DNA from: an uncultured Bacteroidales bacterium
GTDB taxonomy: Bacteria; Bacteroidota; Bacteroidia; Bacteroidales; UBA932
Length of the DNA stretch: 64,000 nt
NCBI GenBank assembly: GCA_905235085.1
Contig: CAJOKD010000018.1
Span: forward strand, 23,326 to 87,325
Reading direction: 5' to 3'
In this document: piece after piece, positions 37,469-47,773 of the stretch
How the letters are laid out: each line of letters opens with the position of its first letter
Position numbering within the stretch: position 1 is the first letter of the stretch
Program-made: the position numbers and the translations under genes
The notes under the pieces: model-generated
Seen by the model: only the letters and a program-made list of their open reading frames with translations
Database searches by the model: none
What the model was told of the DNA's origin: nothing

Positions 37469-39826
37469 TTATTCAAAATAATATTCTTCTATCCTTTCCT
37501 GAGCGACCGAGACGGAAGCTCCGCCGTCGCCGCCTTCTTCACATCCGTCGCTGCCTTCCATACCAGCCGGGGCGACGAACTTGTCGTCCCTTGTCACGCC
37601 GAGGGTTCCATCGGACCATACCTTCTTAAGGAAGAGGGCCCAGGTCGGAAGCGAAGCGTTGGCTCCCTGGCCAAGAGCGGTGGACTGGAAGTGTACCTGA
37701 CGGTCCTCGCCTCCGGTCCAGCAACCTGCGACCAACGTAGGTGTATATCCAATGAACCATCCATCGGAATTGTCGTTGGTGGTACCGGTCTTTCCGGCCA
37801 TCTCACCTGTAAGGTTGTACCGGCTGCGAAGCCTCTGTGCGGTTCCCTCCTGGACTACTCCCTTCATCAGGTTCACCATCAGCCAGGCCGTCGCGTCGCT
37901 AATGGCCTCGGTCTTGCGGTTCGAGAATTCGGACAGGATGTTACCCTGGGAATCTTCGATCCTGGTGACGAACAGAGGCTCGATGAATACGCCCTTCGAC
38001 GGGAAGGTGTTGTAGGCCGCGACCATATCCCAGAGGGAGATGTCGGCAGGACCCACGCAGAGGGACGGCACCGCATCGACGTGGCTCATAATGCCCATAC
38101 GGCGCATCATAGCCACCATCGCATAAGGGCCGAACTGCTTCATCAGGTAGGCTGATATGTTGTTGGAGGAGTTGGTTATGCCCCACTTGAGGCTGACCGT
38201 GGCTCCGATCCATCTTTCACTGTCGGTACTGCGAGGCGTCCAGGTGCCGCTCGGCGTGACGAAAGTCTGCGGGAGGTTGACCACCTGGGTGCAAGGATTC
38301 ATTCCTTCCTGCATCGCAAGCGTATAGAGGAAAGGCTTGATCGTGGATCCGACCTGACGCTTTCCCTGACGGACGTTGTCATACTTGAAGTACCTGTAGT
38401 TCGGACCTCCTACATATGCCTTTACGTGTCCGGTTCCTGGCTCCATCGCCACGAAAGCCGTCCTGAGCAGGGATTTGTAGTAGCGGATCGAATCGTCCGG
38501 AGTCATCGTGGTGTCGATATATCCCTTGCTGTTGTAAGCGAATACACGCATCTTTTCCGGCTCAGAGAAAGTCTTGAGAATCTGCGCATCGGTCAGACCG
38601 TCTTTCTTGAGCATACGCCAGCGGTCGCTCCACTTGCGGGCCTGGTTCATCACCCTGTCGCGGGTAGCCTGGTCCACGTCGTTGGCGAACGGGGCGTTCT
38701 TCTTGTAGCGCAGCTCCCTGTTGAAATCTTTCTGGAGAGCCTTGATCCTTTCTGCGACAGCTTCTTCCGCATACTGCTGCATCTTGTAATTGATGGTGGT
38801 ATATATACGGAGTCCGTCCCTGTCGAGATCGTACTGCGTGCCGTCTGCCTTGCGGTTCTTCTCTATCCAGCCGTACAGTTCGCTGTTCGCCCAGGCAAGG
38901 GAATCCACCGAGAAGTCCTCGCGCATATTGTAGTCCGAACGGTGCGGTTTCTTGGCTGTCATCACCCGGCGGATCATATCCCTGAAATATGGGGCACGGC
39001 CGGCGTTGTGGTCCAGGATCTGGTAGGAAAGCTCGATGGGGATTTCCCGTATGGAATCCCTCTGGTGCTTGTCTATGTATCCGGCCTTTTCCATCTGGCC
39101 TATCACGAAGTTCCTCCTGGCGAGGGACTTGTCCGGGTTCAGCGCAGGATTGTACCTGGTCGGCTTATTGGCCATTCCTATCAGGGTCGCCGCCTCTTCC
39201 ACGGTAAGTTCTGACGGCAGTTTCGCGAAGAATGTCTCGGAAGCAGACCTGATGCCGTAGGCGTTGCTGCCGAAGAATATGGAATTGAGATACATAGTCA
39301 TTATCTCATCCTTGGTATAGTTCTTCTCGAGCTTGACCGCAGTGATCCATTCCTTCAACTTGATCCAGACCATCTTGAGCTGGTAGACCCCGGGAATCTT
39401 GCTGCGCGCCTCCGCCCTCGGATACAGGGTCTTTGCGAGCTGCTGGGTGATCGTACTTCCTCCTCCCTGGCTGGAGTTCCGCATCAGGATGGTCTTGAAC
39501 AGCACCCTGGCGAGGCCTTTGAAGTCTACTCCGGAGTGCCTGTAGAAACGGGCGTCTTCGGTAGCTATGGCAGCGTGGACAACGTTGGGAGACAGCTCTT
39601 CGTACGTCACGAACGTCCTGTTCTCTATATGGAATGTAGTAAGGACCTCTCCCCCTTCCGCGAGAATCTGCGTTGCGAGCTTGCTATCAGGGTTCTCCAA
39701 TTCCTTGAAAGAAGGGATGTCGGCAAAGGCCCAGACAACCAGGAGCATCAATATGAGAAGCAGTACCGGAAACGTTATGATTATCCAGAACCACTTGGTA
39801 ATTTTCTTTTGTGTCTCTTCGGTCAT
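37469..39826 (-). CDS. Penicillin-binding protein 1A-type transglycosylase/transpeptidase
   Basis: TEDARFYRHSGVDFKGLARV, GGSTITQQLAKTLYP, VGSTIKPFLYTLAM, GKTGTTNDNSDGWFIGYTP. Confidence 0.95.
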   Translation of the reverse strand: MTEETQKKITKWFWIIITFPVLLLILMLLVVWAFADIPSFKELENPDSKLATQILAEGGEVLTTFHIENRTFVTYEELSPNVVHAAIATEDARFYRHSGVDFKGLARVLFKTILMRNSSQGGGSTITQQLAKTLYPRAEARSKIPGVYQLKMVWIKLKEWITAVKLEKNYTKDEIMTMYLNSIFFGSNAYGIRSASETFFAKLPSELTVEEAATLIGMANKPTRYNPALNPDKSLARRNFVIGQMEKAGYIDKHQRDSIREIPIELSYQILDHNAGRAPYFRDMIRRVMTAKKPHRSDYNMREDFSVDSLAWANSELYGWIEKNRKADGTQYDLDRDGLRIYTTINYKMQQYAEEAVAERIKALQKDFNRELRYKKNAPFANDVDQATRDRVMNQARKWSDRWRMLKKDGLTDAQILKTFSEPEKMRVFAYNSKGYIDTTMTPDDSIRYYKSLLRTAFVAMEPGTGHVKAYVGGPNYRYFKYDNVRQGKRQVGSTIKPFLYTLAMQEGMNPCTQVVNLPQTFVTPSGTWTPRSTDSERWIGATVSLKWGITNSSNNISAYLMKQFGPYAMVAMMRRMGIMSHVDAVPSLCVGPADISLWDMVAAYNTFPSKGVFIEPLFVTRIEDSQGNILSEFSNRKTEAISDATAWLMVNLMKGVVQEGTAQRLRSRYNLTGEMAGKTGTTNDNSDGWFIGYTPTLVAGCWTGGEDRQVHFQSTALGQGANASLPTWALFLKKVWSDGTLGVTRDDKFVAPAGMEGSDGCEEGGDGGASVSVAQERIEEYYFE

Positions 39827-39932
39827 AATAAAGACAAATTTATAACAAAATTTGGAAAATTGCCTCGTTTGTGGTTTACTTTGCAGTTTGAAAAACGAAA
39901 CTATCTATGAAATACTTACAAAATAATTGATT

Positions 39933-42248
39933 ATGGCAGACAATCTTGTAATAGTCGAGTCTCCGGCAAAAGCCAAGACGATCCAGAAGTACCTTGGCGA
40001 TGATTATGTGGTAAAATCCAGTTTCGGTCACATAAGGGATCTGCAGGACAAGAAGCTCAGCGTGGATGTAGACCAGAATTTTTCTCCGGAATATGTAATC
40101 CCTGCCGACAAGAGGAAAGTAGTGTCGGAGCTGAAGAAGGCGGCCGAGAAGGCCGGTACAGTATGGCTCGCTTCCGATGAAGACCGTGAAGGAGAAGCCA
40201 TTTCCTGGCATCTGTTCGAGACCCTTGGCCTTAAGGCAGACAATACAAAAAGAATAGTATTCCACGAAATCACTAAGGATGCGATCCTGAACGCAGTCAG
40301 GAATCCGAGGTCCATCGATATGAACCTCGTCAACGCACAGCAGGCCAGAAGGGTACTTGACAGGCTCGTAGGCTTCGAACTCTCCCCTGTACTGTGGAGG
40401 AAGATCCAGCCAAGGCTGTCGGCCGGCCGCGTGCAGAGCGTTGCGCTCCGTCTTGTAGTGGAACGCGAAAAGGAGATAATGGAGTTCCTCAACAAGGAAT
40501 TCTACCGGGTGGATGCCATATTCAATCCTGAGGGATTCCCTGCTTCGGTGAAAGTGAAGGCAACGCTCGATACCAAGTTCAAGACCATCGAAGAAGCCCG
40601 TGCTTTCCTCCAGGACAGCATCGGTGCGAAGTTCGAGATATCCAACGTCGAGAAGAAAGAGGCCGTACGGTTCCCTGCAGCCCCGTTCACCACATCCACG
40701 CTTCAGCAGGAAGCGGCAAGGAAACTCCATCTGCCGGTCAGCGTCACTATGAGGACGGCACAGTTGCTCTACGAGAAAGGTCTTATAACCTATATGCGTA
40801 CCGACTCGACGAATCTCTCCAGCCTCGCCATCGGCACCGCCAAGAAATTCATCAACGAGAATTTCGGTGAAGAATATTCGAAGACCCGCCAGTTCAGGAC
40901 CCACAGCAAAGGCGCGCAGGAGGCTCACGAGGCCATCCGCCCGACTTTCATCGAGAATACCTCTATAGAAGGTACCGCGCAGGAGAAGAAGCTGTACAAT
41001 CTGATATGGAAGAGGACCGTCGCCTCCCAGATGGCCGACGCAAAGGTTCTCAACACCACTATGAGGATATCCTCCGACAAGCGCAGCGAGAAATTCAACG
41101 TGCAGGCTACCCAGGTCCTGTTCGACGGCTTCCTCAAACTGTATATGGAGGGAACCGACGACCAGGAGGTGACGGAAGACGAGATCGTACTCCCGGACCT
41201 TCAGGAAGGTACCGCCCTGACTTCCAAGGGTATGACGGCGGAATGCAAGTTCACGGCCGCTCCTCCGAGATATTCGGAAGCCACCCTCGTAAAGAAACTG
41301 GAAGAACTCGGCATAGGCCGTCCTTCCACTTACGCTCCTACGATCGCTACCCTGACTACCGGCCGCGGCTACATAGTCAAGGGTGACAAGGAAGGACAGA
41401 AGGTCTCCGTCAGGGACCTTGAACTCAAGAACGGCACGATTACGGAGAAATCCAGGACTGAGACCATCGGCGCCGAAAGGGGCAAGCTGCTCCCTCAGGA
41501 AATAGGTATGATAGTGTCCGAATTCCTGGAGAAGAATTTCACGGATATAATGGATTACGACTTCACCGCGAACGTGGAGAAGGACTTCGACCAGATCGCC
41601 GACGGCAAGATGGTGTGGAACGACGTGATCGGTGAATTCTACTCTCCATTCCACAAGAAGGTGGACGAAGTGCTCCACGACGGCAACTTCAGCCACGTTT
41701 CCAGGGAACTCGGTACAGACTCCGAAGGCAACAAGCTCGTGGCCAAGTTCGGGAGATTCGGCCCGTTCATCCAGAAGGGAGAAGGAGAAGGCGTACAGTA
41801 TGCCTCCCTCGGCAAGGGGCAGCTCATCGAGAGCATAACCCTGGAGGAAGCCCTCAAGCTCTTCGAGCTCCCGAGGAACATCGGAGAGATCGATGGTACC
41901 GACGTAATCGCAATGAAAGGTCGCTACGGCAGTTACCTGAAATACGGCGACAAGAACATATCGCTTCCGCGCGGGAAAGACCCTCTGAAAGTCACGCTGG
42001 ATGAATGCAAGGCAATCATTGAAGATGCCACCGGCAAAGCAGCCCTCAACGCTGTAGTCGCCGAATACAAGGACAGCGACATCCAGATCGTCAACGGCAG
42101 GTACGGCATCTACATCAAGCACGCCGGGTCGAACTACAAGATTCCGAAGGGTACCGACACCGCATCATTGACAGAGGAGGCGTGCAAACAGATAATTGAC
42201 AATTCAAAACCTACTGAAAAAGGCCGCCGCCGCTTCAAGAAGTCTTGA
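39933..42248 (+). CDS. topA: DNA topoisomerase I
   Basis: LVIVESPAKAKTIQKYLG, ASDEDREGEAISWHL, ITYMRTDSTNLS. Confidence 0.97.
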   Translation: MADNLVIVESPAKAKTIQKYLGDDYVVKSSFGHIRDLQDKKLSVDVDQNFSPEYVIPADKRKVVSELKKAAEKAGTVWLASDEDREGEAISWHLFETLGLKADNTKRIVFHEITKDAILNAVRNPRSIDMNLVNAQQARRVLDRLVGFELSPVLWRKIQPRLSAGRVQSVALRLVVEREKEIMEFLNKEFYRVDAIFNPEGFPASVKVKATLDTKFKTIEEARAFLQDSIGAKFEISNVEKKEAVRFPAAPFTTSTLQQEAARKLHLPVSVTMRTAQLLYEKGLITYMRTDSTNLSSLAIGTAKKFINENFGEEYSKTRQFRTHSKGAQEAHEAIRPTFIENTSIEGTAQEKKLYNLIWKRTVASQMADAKVLNTTMRISSDKRSEKFNVQATQVLFDGFLKLYMEGTDDQEVTEDEIVLPDLQEGTALTSKGMTAECKFTAAPPRYSEATLVKKLEELGIGRPSTYAPTIATLTTGRGYIVKGDKEGQKVSVRDLELKNGTITEKSRTETIGAERGKLLPQEIGMIVSEFLEKNFTDIMDYDFTANVEKDFDQIADGKMVWNDVIGEFYSPFHKKVDEVLHDGNFSHVSRELGTDSEGNKLVAKFGRFGPFIQKGEGEGVQYASLGKGQLIESITLEEALKLFELPRNIGEIDGTDVIAMKGRYGSYLKYGDKNISLPRGKDPLKVTLDECKAIIEDATGKAALNAVVAEYKDSDIQIVNGRYGIYIKHAGSNYKIPKGTDTASLTEEACKQIIDNSKPTEKGRRRFKKS

Positions 42249-42301
42249 TTTTTTATAATTATTTGTTAAATTAGCAGCCATAAATGTTTTAATTTGTAAG
42301 T

Positions 42302-42799
42302 ATGGCTACTTATCACATCGATCAGATCGACCAGAAAATCCTTTCGTTCCTGATCAACAACGCAAGGATGCCTTTCTTGGAGATCGCTCGCGAATGCGGT
42401 GTCTCCGGAGCAGCCATCCATCAGAGAGTGAAGAGGCTGGAATCGAACGGAGTCATCTCCGGATCCCGCCTTATGGTGAAGCCTCAGGCTCTGGGGCTCA
42501 ATGTCTGCGCCTTCATCAGCGTGACTCTGTCGGAAGCTAACAAGTATCCTGAAGTCGTTTCTAACCTAAGAAAAATCGCAGAAATCGTAGAATGCCATTT
42601 CGTAACTGGCAAAGCCGCCCTGCTTGTTAAGGTTTATTGCTTTGACAATGACCACCTTATGGAGATCCTTCTGAACACGATGCAGAAGATTCCTTACATC
42701 CAGTCAACGGAGACTATGATCTCCCTCGACCAGGCTATCGAACGTCAGGTCTGGGTGAAGGACTACAAGCACACGAGCTACCAGGAAACTAAGCGATAG
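42302..42799 (+). CDS. Lrp/AsnC family transcriptional regulator
   Basis: IDQKILSFLINNARMPFLEIARECGVSGAAIHQRVKRLESNGVISG. Confidence 0.93.
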   Translation: MATYHIDQIDQKILSFLINNARMPFLEIARECGVSGAAIHQRVKRLESNGVISGSRLMVKPQALGLNVCAFISVTLSEANKYPEVVSNLRKIAEIVECHFVTGKAALLVKVYCFDNDHLMEILLNTMQKIPYIQSTETMISLDQAIERQVWVKDYKHTSYQETKR

Positions 42800-43511
42800 T
42801 AGAAGATACGATGAGGTCGGCGAGGACTAGATCCTCGGGACACGTGATCTTGAAGTTATATCTCTCTCCGTTGCAGAACGAGAGAGGTATCCCTTTTCTG
42901 CTTGCGACGGAAGCATCGTCGGTGAACGCCGTGTCGAAAGGCTGGGAATACGCCTCTTTGATAACCTCGGAACGGAACATCTGCGGCGTCTGGACGGCAA
43001 AGATCCGGGACCTGTCAACTTCCTCACCTTCAAGGGAAACCAATGATTCCCCATCCGGTCCGGAAACCTTGTCGAGGACCTTCAGGGTATCCACGGAAGG
43101 TACGACCGGAATCAGTGCTTCAAGGTTCCGCTCCTCCATACGGGCGAACATATTCCTGACAAGGTCGCGGGAGACCAGTGGACGCACTCCGTCGTGTATC
43201 GCCACGATGGCCCCATCAGGGACTCTTTCAAGGGCATTCCTTACGGAATGAAAGCGTGTAAACCCTCCCGCCACAAGGGTTTGGGGATAAGTTAATTCGG
43301 CAGAGAGGCAGTATTCCTTCCAAAAAGAAAGGTGATCCTTCGGAAGGACCGTGACTATCTGGATGCCAGGAACAGCTGCGATGAAGGTTTCCATCGTCCG
43401 GCGAAGTACAGGAATACCCCCGAGGGACAGGAACTGCTTGGGAGTCTCAGACCCCATCCTGGTCCCGCTTCCGGCGGCCATAGCGATTAATATTTTATTA
43501 CCTTTCATCAT
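42789..43511 (-). CDS. ispD: 2-C-methyl-D-erythritol 4-phosphate cytidylyltransferase
   Basis: AAGSGTRMGSETPKQFLSLGGIPVLRRTMETF, IHDGVRPLVS, QTPQMF. Confidence 0.95.
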   Translation of the reverse strand: MMKGNKILIAMAAGSGTRMGSETPKQFLSLGGIPVLRRTMETFIAAVPGIQIVTVLPKDHLSFWKEYCLSAELTYPQTLVAGGFTRFHSVRNALERVPDGAIVAIHDGVRPLVSRDLVRNMFARMEERNLEALIPVVPSVDTLKVLDKVSGPDGESLVSLEGEEVDRSRIFAVQTPQMFRSEVIKEAYSQPFDTAFTDDASVASRKGIPLSFCNGERYNFKITCPEDLVLADLIVSSTIA

Positions 43512-43576
43512 TTATTCCTTACAAATATAAGTTTTTTTGTATATTTACAACTTGTATAATAGACAACTCTGAAAAT

Positions 43577-44599
43577 ATGGCAATTTCATTTCTTACTCAG
43601 GAAATAGCAATGGACCTCGGTACCGCCAACACCGTCATTTTCAGGAATGACTCCATCGTGTTGGACGAACCGAGTATAGTGGCAATCGACAACAATACCC
43701 AGAAGTGCATCGCCATCGGCCAGCAAGCCAAGCTGATGCACGAGCATACCAATCCTGGAATCAAGACCATCAGGCCGTTGAGGAACGGTGTCATCGCCGA
43801 TTTCAATGCTGCGGAGATGATGATCAAGGGGTTCATCAAGCAGGTGAACAACAAGAAGAAGACCCTCTTCTCCCCGAGCCTGAAGATCGTCGTCGGTATC
43901 CCTTCCGGTTCGACACAGGTCGAGATCAGGGCCGTCCGCGACTCTTGCGAGCACGCAGGAGGACGTGACGTGTACCTTATCTACGAACCTATGGCTGCAG
44001 CCCTCGGTATCGGTCTCGACGTGGAAGCTCCTAAGGGCAATATGGTCGTCGATATCGGTGGCGGTACCGCTGAAATCGCCGTCATCTCCCTCGGCGGCAT
44101 CGTGGAACAGGAAAGCGTGAATACTGCCGGTGACGTGTTCAACAGCGACATCCAGTACTATATGCGCCAGCAGCACAACATCAAGATCGGTGAGACCACC
44201 GCGGAGAAGATCAAGATCGCCGTAGGTGCCGTCATCCCTGACCTTGACGAGGAACCGGAGCCTTTCGTGGTGAACGGTCCTAACCTTATGACTGCGCATC
44301 CTGTGGAGGCTACCGTAACTTACCAGGAGATAGCCCACTGCCTCGACAAGTCGGTCGCCAAGCTGGAAGCTTCTATCCTCCACGTGCTCGAGCTTACTCC
44401 TCCTGAGCTTTACTCCGACATCGTAGAGAACGGAATATTCCTCTCTGGCGGCGGCGCACTCCTCAGGGGTCTGGCCAAGAGGCTCACCGAGAAGGTAAAC
44501 ATCCAGTTCCACGTTGCAGAAGATCCGCTTAGGGCGGTGGCAAGAGGAACCTGCATCGCTCTCAAGAAGACATCCAACTACTCATTCCTTATGAGATAA
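43577..44599 (+). CDS. mreB: Rod shape-determining protein MreB
   Basis: IAMDLGTANTVIFRNDSIVLDEPSIVA, MVVDIGGGTAEIAVISLGG. Confidence 0.97.
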   Translation: MAISFLTQEIAMDLGTANTVIFRNDSIVLDEPSIVAIDNNTQKCIAIGQQAKLMHEHTNPGIKTIRPLRNGVIADFNAAEMMIKGFIKQVNNKKKTLFSPSLKIVVGIPSGSTQVEIRAVRDSCEHAGGRDVYLIYEPMAAALGIGLDVEAPKGNMVVDIGGGTAEIAVISLGGIVEQESVNTAGDVFNSDIQYYMRQQHNIKIGETTAEKIKIAVGAVIPDLDEEPEPFVVNGPNLMTAHPVEATVTYQEIAHCLDKSVAKLEASILHVLELTPPELYSDIVENGIFLSGGGALLRGLAKRLTEKVNIQFHVAEDPLRAVARGTCIALKKTSNYSFLMR

Positions 44600-45423
44600 T
44601 GCCGAGAGAGAGATCCCTAGCTTCGAGAATCTTCAGTATCGCGATTTTCATTCTGCTGGAGGTCGCCTCTCTCGTTATGCTTTCCAACAACAACCGCTTC
44701 CAGAGACTCTGGATCGCCAGGATCTCCCACGGTGTTATGGCCAAGACCTGGGGTACCTCCCAGTCTATCCGCGGCTATTTCTCGCTGAGGAAGCAGAATG
44801 ACGAGCTGGCCCTTGAGAACAACCGGCTGCAAAGCTTGCTGCGCTCCTATCAGCTAGCCGCTCACGAGTCTGACCCGAGGTTCCGTACCGAAGTGGCAGA
44901 CAATGGTTTCCGTTATATTCCGGCCACCATCATCAAGTCCAGTTCCAACAGTCAGCACAACTATCTCATCCTCGACAAGGGGAGTGACGACGGAGTAGTC
45001 CAGAACTGTGGAATCATCACTCCGGACGGGGTGATAGGAATAGTCGACGCAGTGAGCAAGAACTACAGCTATGCCATCTCCTTTATGAACACGGAAGTGA
45101 ACATAAGCGCCAGGATAGACAGTTCCGGTGCCGTCGGACCTCTCGCCTGGGATGGAATCAGTTCGAGCGGAGCGGTATTGAAGGAGATTCCGCTTCAGTA
45201 CAGGTACAACCCCGGCGACACGGTATATACGAGCGGATATTCGGCCATCTTCCCTCCGGACATCCCTATCGGGATAGCAGGAGATGCGAGGGTCATAAAC
45301 GGGGCGACCAACGAGATCAAGGTCAGGCTGTTCCAGGATCACAGCGCCTTGAAGTACGTTACCATCATCCAGAATACCAGAGCTGCGGAGATCGAGGAAA
45401 TAGAGAACCGCGGGGAACAATGA
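44599..45423 (+). CDS. mreC: Rod shape-determining protein MreC
   Basis: TM plus coiled coil, IITPDGVIGIVDAVSKNYS, position after mreB. Confidence 0.92.
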   Translation: MPRERSLASRIFSIAIFILLEVASLVMLSNNNRFQRLWIARISHGVMAKTWGTSQSIRGYFSLRKQNDELALENNRLQSLLRSYQLAAHESDPRFRTEVADNGFRYIPATIIKSSSNSQHNYLILDKGSDDGVVQNCGIITPDGVIGIVDAVSKNYSYAISFMNTEVNISARIDSSGAVGPLAWDGISSSGAVLKEIPLQYRYNPGDTVYTSGYSAIFPPDIPIGIAGDARVINGATNEIKVRLFQDHSALKYVTIIQNTRAAEIEEIENRGEQ

Positions 45424-45427
45424 TGAA

Positions 45428-45937
45428 ATGAAGAACAGGTTTGTACTCACATACGTATTGCTGGTGATTGCACAGATGCTCCTGTGCAACTATTTCCACT
45501 TTACGCCGTACATAATGCTCTCCATCCTGCCGATCATGGTGTTCTGCATACCGACGAAGGTCGGAACATTCTGGACCCTGGTCATCGCTTTCTTCACCGG
45601 ACTGGCCGTGGATTATTTCGCTGAAGGGATAATCGGCCTCAACGCCGCATCTCTCCTGCCTGTCGCCATACTCAGGCGCCCTCTGATCGAAGCTATATTC
45701 GGTCCCGAACCCTTCGAGCAGGAAGAGAACATCACAGTGCAGAAATACGGGCTTACGAAGGTTTCGCTGGCCATATTCATCATCACGACCATATTCCTCC
45801 TGATCTACAACATAGCGGACTGCGCCGGTACCAGGCCTTTCTCATTCATACTGGCCAAGGTATGTCTTTCCCTGCTGGCCAGCTATATCCTGTCCTTGCT
45901 GGCGATCAACATACTGAGCTATGACGACAAAAGGTAA
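45428..45937 (+). CDS. mreD: Rod shape-determining protein MreD
   Basis: Polytopic membrane protein between mreC and PBP2. Confidence 0.85.
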   Translation: MKNRFVLTYVLLVIAQMLLCNYFHFTPYIMLSILPIMVFCIPTKVGTFWTLVIAFFTGLAVDYFAEGIIGLNAASLLPVAILRRPLIEAIFGPEPFEQEENITVQKYGLTKVSLAIFIITTIFLLIYNIADCAGTRPFSFILAKVCLSLLASYILSLLAINILSYDDKR

Positions 45938-47768
45938 CAACCGGAGCCGAGCCTTGCTGATAGGCCTGGTGGTGGTTGCTGCCATCATCCTCGGCAAGTT
46001 GTTCTATATCCAGATCATAGACAACAAATACAAGATCAACGCATCGAACAACTCGATGGTCTATGACATCATCTACCCGACCAGAGGTATCATCTACGAC
46101 AGGAACGGGAAGATAATCGTCTCGAACAAAGTTACTTACGATATCCTGGTCACACCCAGGGAAGTCCAGCCCTTTGACACCCTTATGCTTGCTTCGGCGC
46201 TTGAAGTGGAGCCTTCCTTCATAAAGGAAAAGATGGATGAATATGCCAAGAACCGGAGGAAGATAGGCTACCAGAGCGTCGTGATGCTCAAGCAAATAAA
46301 GCCGGAGACATATATGAAGTTCGCTGAGCTGCAGTACAACTTCCCGGGATTCAGGGGCCAGGTACGAAGCATCCGCGACTACCCCGTCAACGCCGGCGGC
46401 AACCTTCTGGGATACGTCTCGGAAGTGGACCAGAACTACATCGACAACCATCCGGGAGAATACAGGCCTGGTGACTACGCCGGCAAGACCGGCATCGAAG
46501 CGGCCAGGGAGAAGGACCTCCGCGGAGAGAAGGGTTACCATATCTACCTGCGCAACTCCCGCAACCAGATCGAACAGAGGTACAAGGACGGAGAGATGGA
46601 CAAGGAGGCTGTCCCTGGGCACGACATCGTGACCACCATCGACGCCGACCTGCAGCAATACGGGCAGCAGCTGATGAGGAACAAGGTCGGCAGCCTTGTC
46701 GCCATAGAGCCCAAGACCGGAGAGATTCTGACCCTGGTTTCCAGCCCGGGTGTGGACGTGAGTATGCTTGCGGACATAAGCCAGCACTACAACGAGATCC
46801 TGAAGGATCCCCACAAGCCGATGTTCAACCGTGCAGTCCAGGCTCCGTACCCTCCGGGATCAGTATTCAAGCTGGTGAACGGCCTTATCGGACTCCAGGA
46901 AGGGACCCTCAACACCACCGTGGCCTACCCTTGCAACCACGGCTACCATTTCGGAAACCACAAGCTAGGATGCCACGGACACCGTTCCCCTCTCCGGCTG
47001 GAAGAGGCCATAATGATGTCCTGCAACGGTTATTTCTGCTACGTTCTGAAGAATATCCTGGAGAACAAGAAATACAAGAGCATTGACGATGCCCTGGACA
47101 AATGGAACGACTATGTCCAGAGTTTCGGTTTCGGCCACAAGCTCGGGAGCGATTTCCCGGCCGAGTTGGGAGGAACCCTTCCTACTTCGAAGATGTACAA
47201 CAAGCGCTACGGGAAAGGCGGCTGGAAGTTCACCACCATCATTTCGATCTCCATCGGTCAGGGTGAGGTCGGTGTGACCCCGTTGCAGATAGCTAACCTG
47301 TCGGCCACCGTAGCCAACCGCGGATGGTACAGGATACCGCACATCGTCAAGGCTTCCGAAGGTGTGGAGATAGACCCCAAGTACTATGAGAAGCAGTACA
47401 CGATGGTGGACACCACCAACTTCAAGAAGGTCATCAAGGGCATGTGGAGGGCGGTGAACAACGGAAAAGGCACCGGTTGTACCGCAGCCATCGCGGAAGT
47501 CAAGGGTCTGGACATATGCGGAAAGACCGGAACGGCCCAGAACCCGAGAGGAGCCGACAATTCCGTATTCATCTGCTTCGCTCCTATGGACGATCCGAAG
47601 ATCGCCGTGGCGGCTTATGTAGAGAACGCAGGCTTCGGAGCCACTTGGGCGGCCCCTATCGCCTCGCTGCTGATAGAGAAATACCTCAAGGGGGAGACTT
47701 CCCGTCCTGACTTGGAGGAAAGGGTGATGCGCGGGAACCTTATGTCGAGGGTAAAGGCATACAAGTAA
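45921..47768 (+). CDS. mrdA: Penicillin-binding protein 2
   Basis: PTRGIIYDRNGKIIVSN, PPGSVFKLVNGLIGL, CGKTGTAQNP. Confidence 0.95.
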   Translation: MTTKGNNRSRALLIGLVVVAAIILGKLFYIQIIDNKYKINASNNSMVYDIIYPTRGIIYDRNGKIIVSNKVTYDILVTPREVQPFDTLMLASALEVEPSFIKEKMDEYAKNRRKIGYQSVVMLKQIKPETYMKFAELQYNFPGFRGQVRSIRDYPVNAGGNLLGYVSEVDQNYIDNHPGEYRPGDYAGKTGIEAAREKDLRGEKGYHIYLRNSRNQIEQRYKDGEMDKEAVPGHDIVTTIDADLQQYGQQLMRNKVGSLVAIEPKTGEILTLVSSPGVDVSMLADISQHYNEILKDPHKPMFNRAVQAPYPPGSVFKLVNGLIGLQEGTLNTTVAYPCNHGYHFGNHKLGCHGHRSPLRLEEAIMMSCNGYFCYVLKNILENKKYKSIDDALDKWNDYVQSFGFGHKLGSDFPAELGGTLPTSKMYNKRYGKGGWKFTTIISISIGQGEVGVTPLQIANLSATVANRGWYRIPHIVKASEGVEIDPKYYEKQYTMVDTTNFKKVIKGMWRAVNNGKGTGCTAAIAEVKGLDICGKTGTAQNPRGADNSVFICFAPMDDPKIAVAAYVENAGFGATWAAPIASLLIEKYLKGETSRPDLEERVMRGNLMSRVKAYK

Positions 47769-47773
47769 AGGCA

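Noticed and set aside
39876-42122. 748-aa minus-strand ORF opposite topA
   Set aside because: Entirely antisense to a clear topA gene; long antisense ORFs are expected here because codons such as TTA, CTA and TCA are rare in sense genes. No domain recognised.
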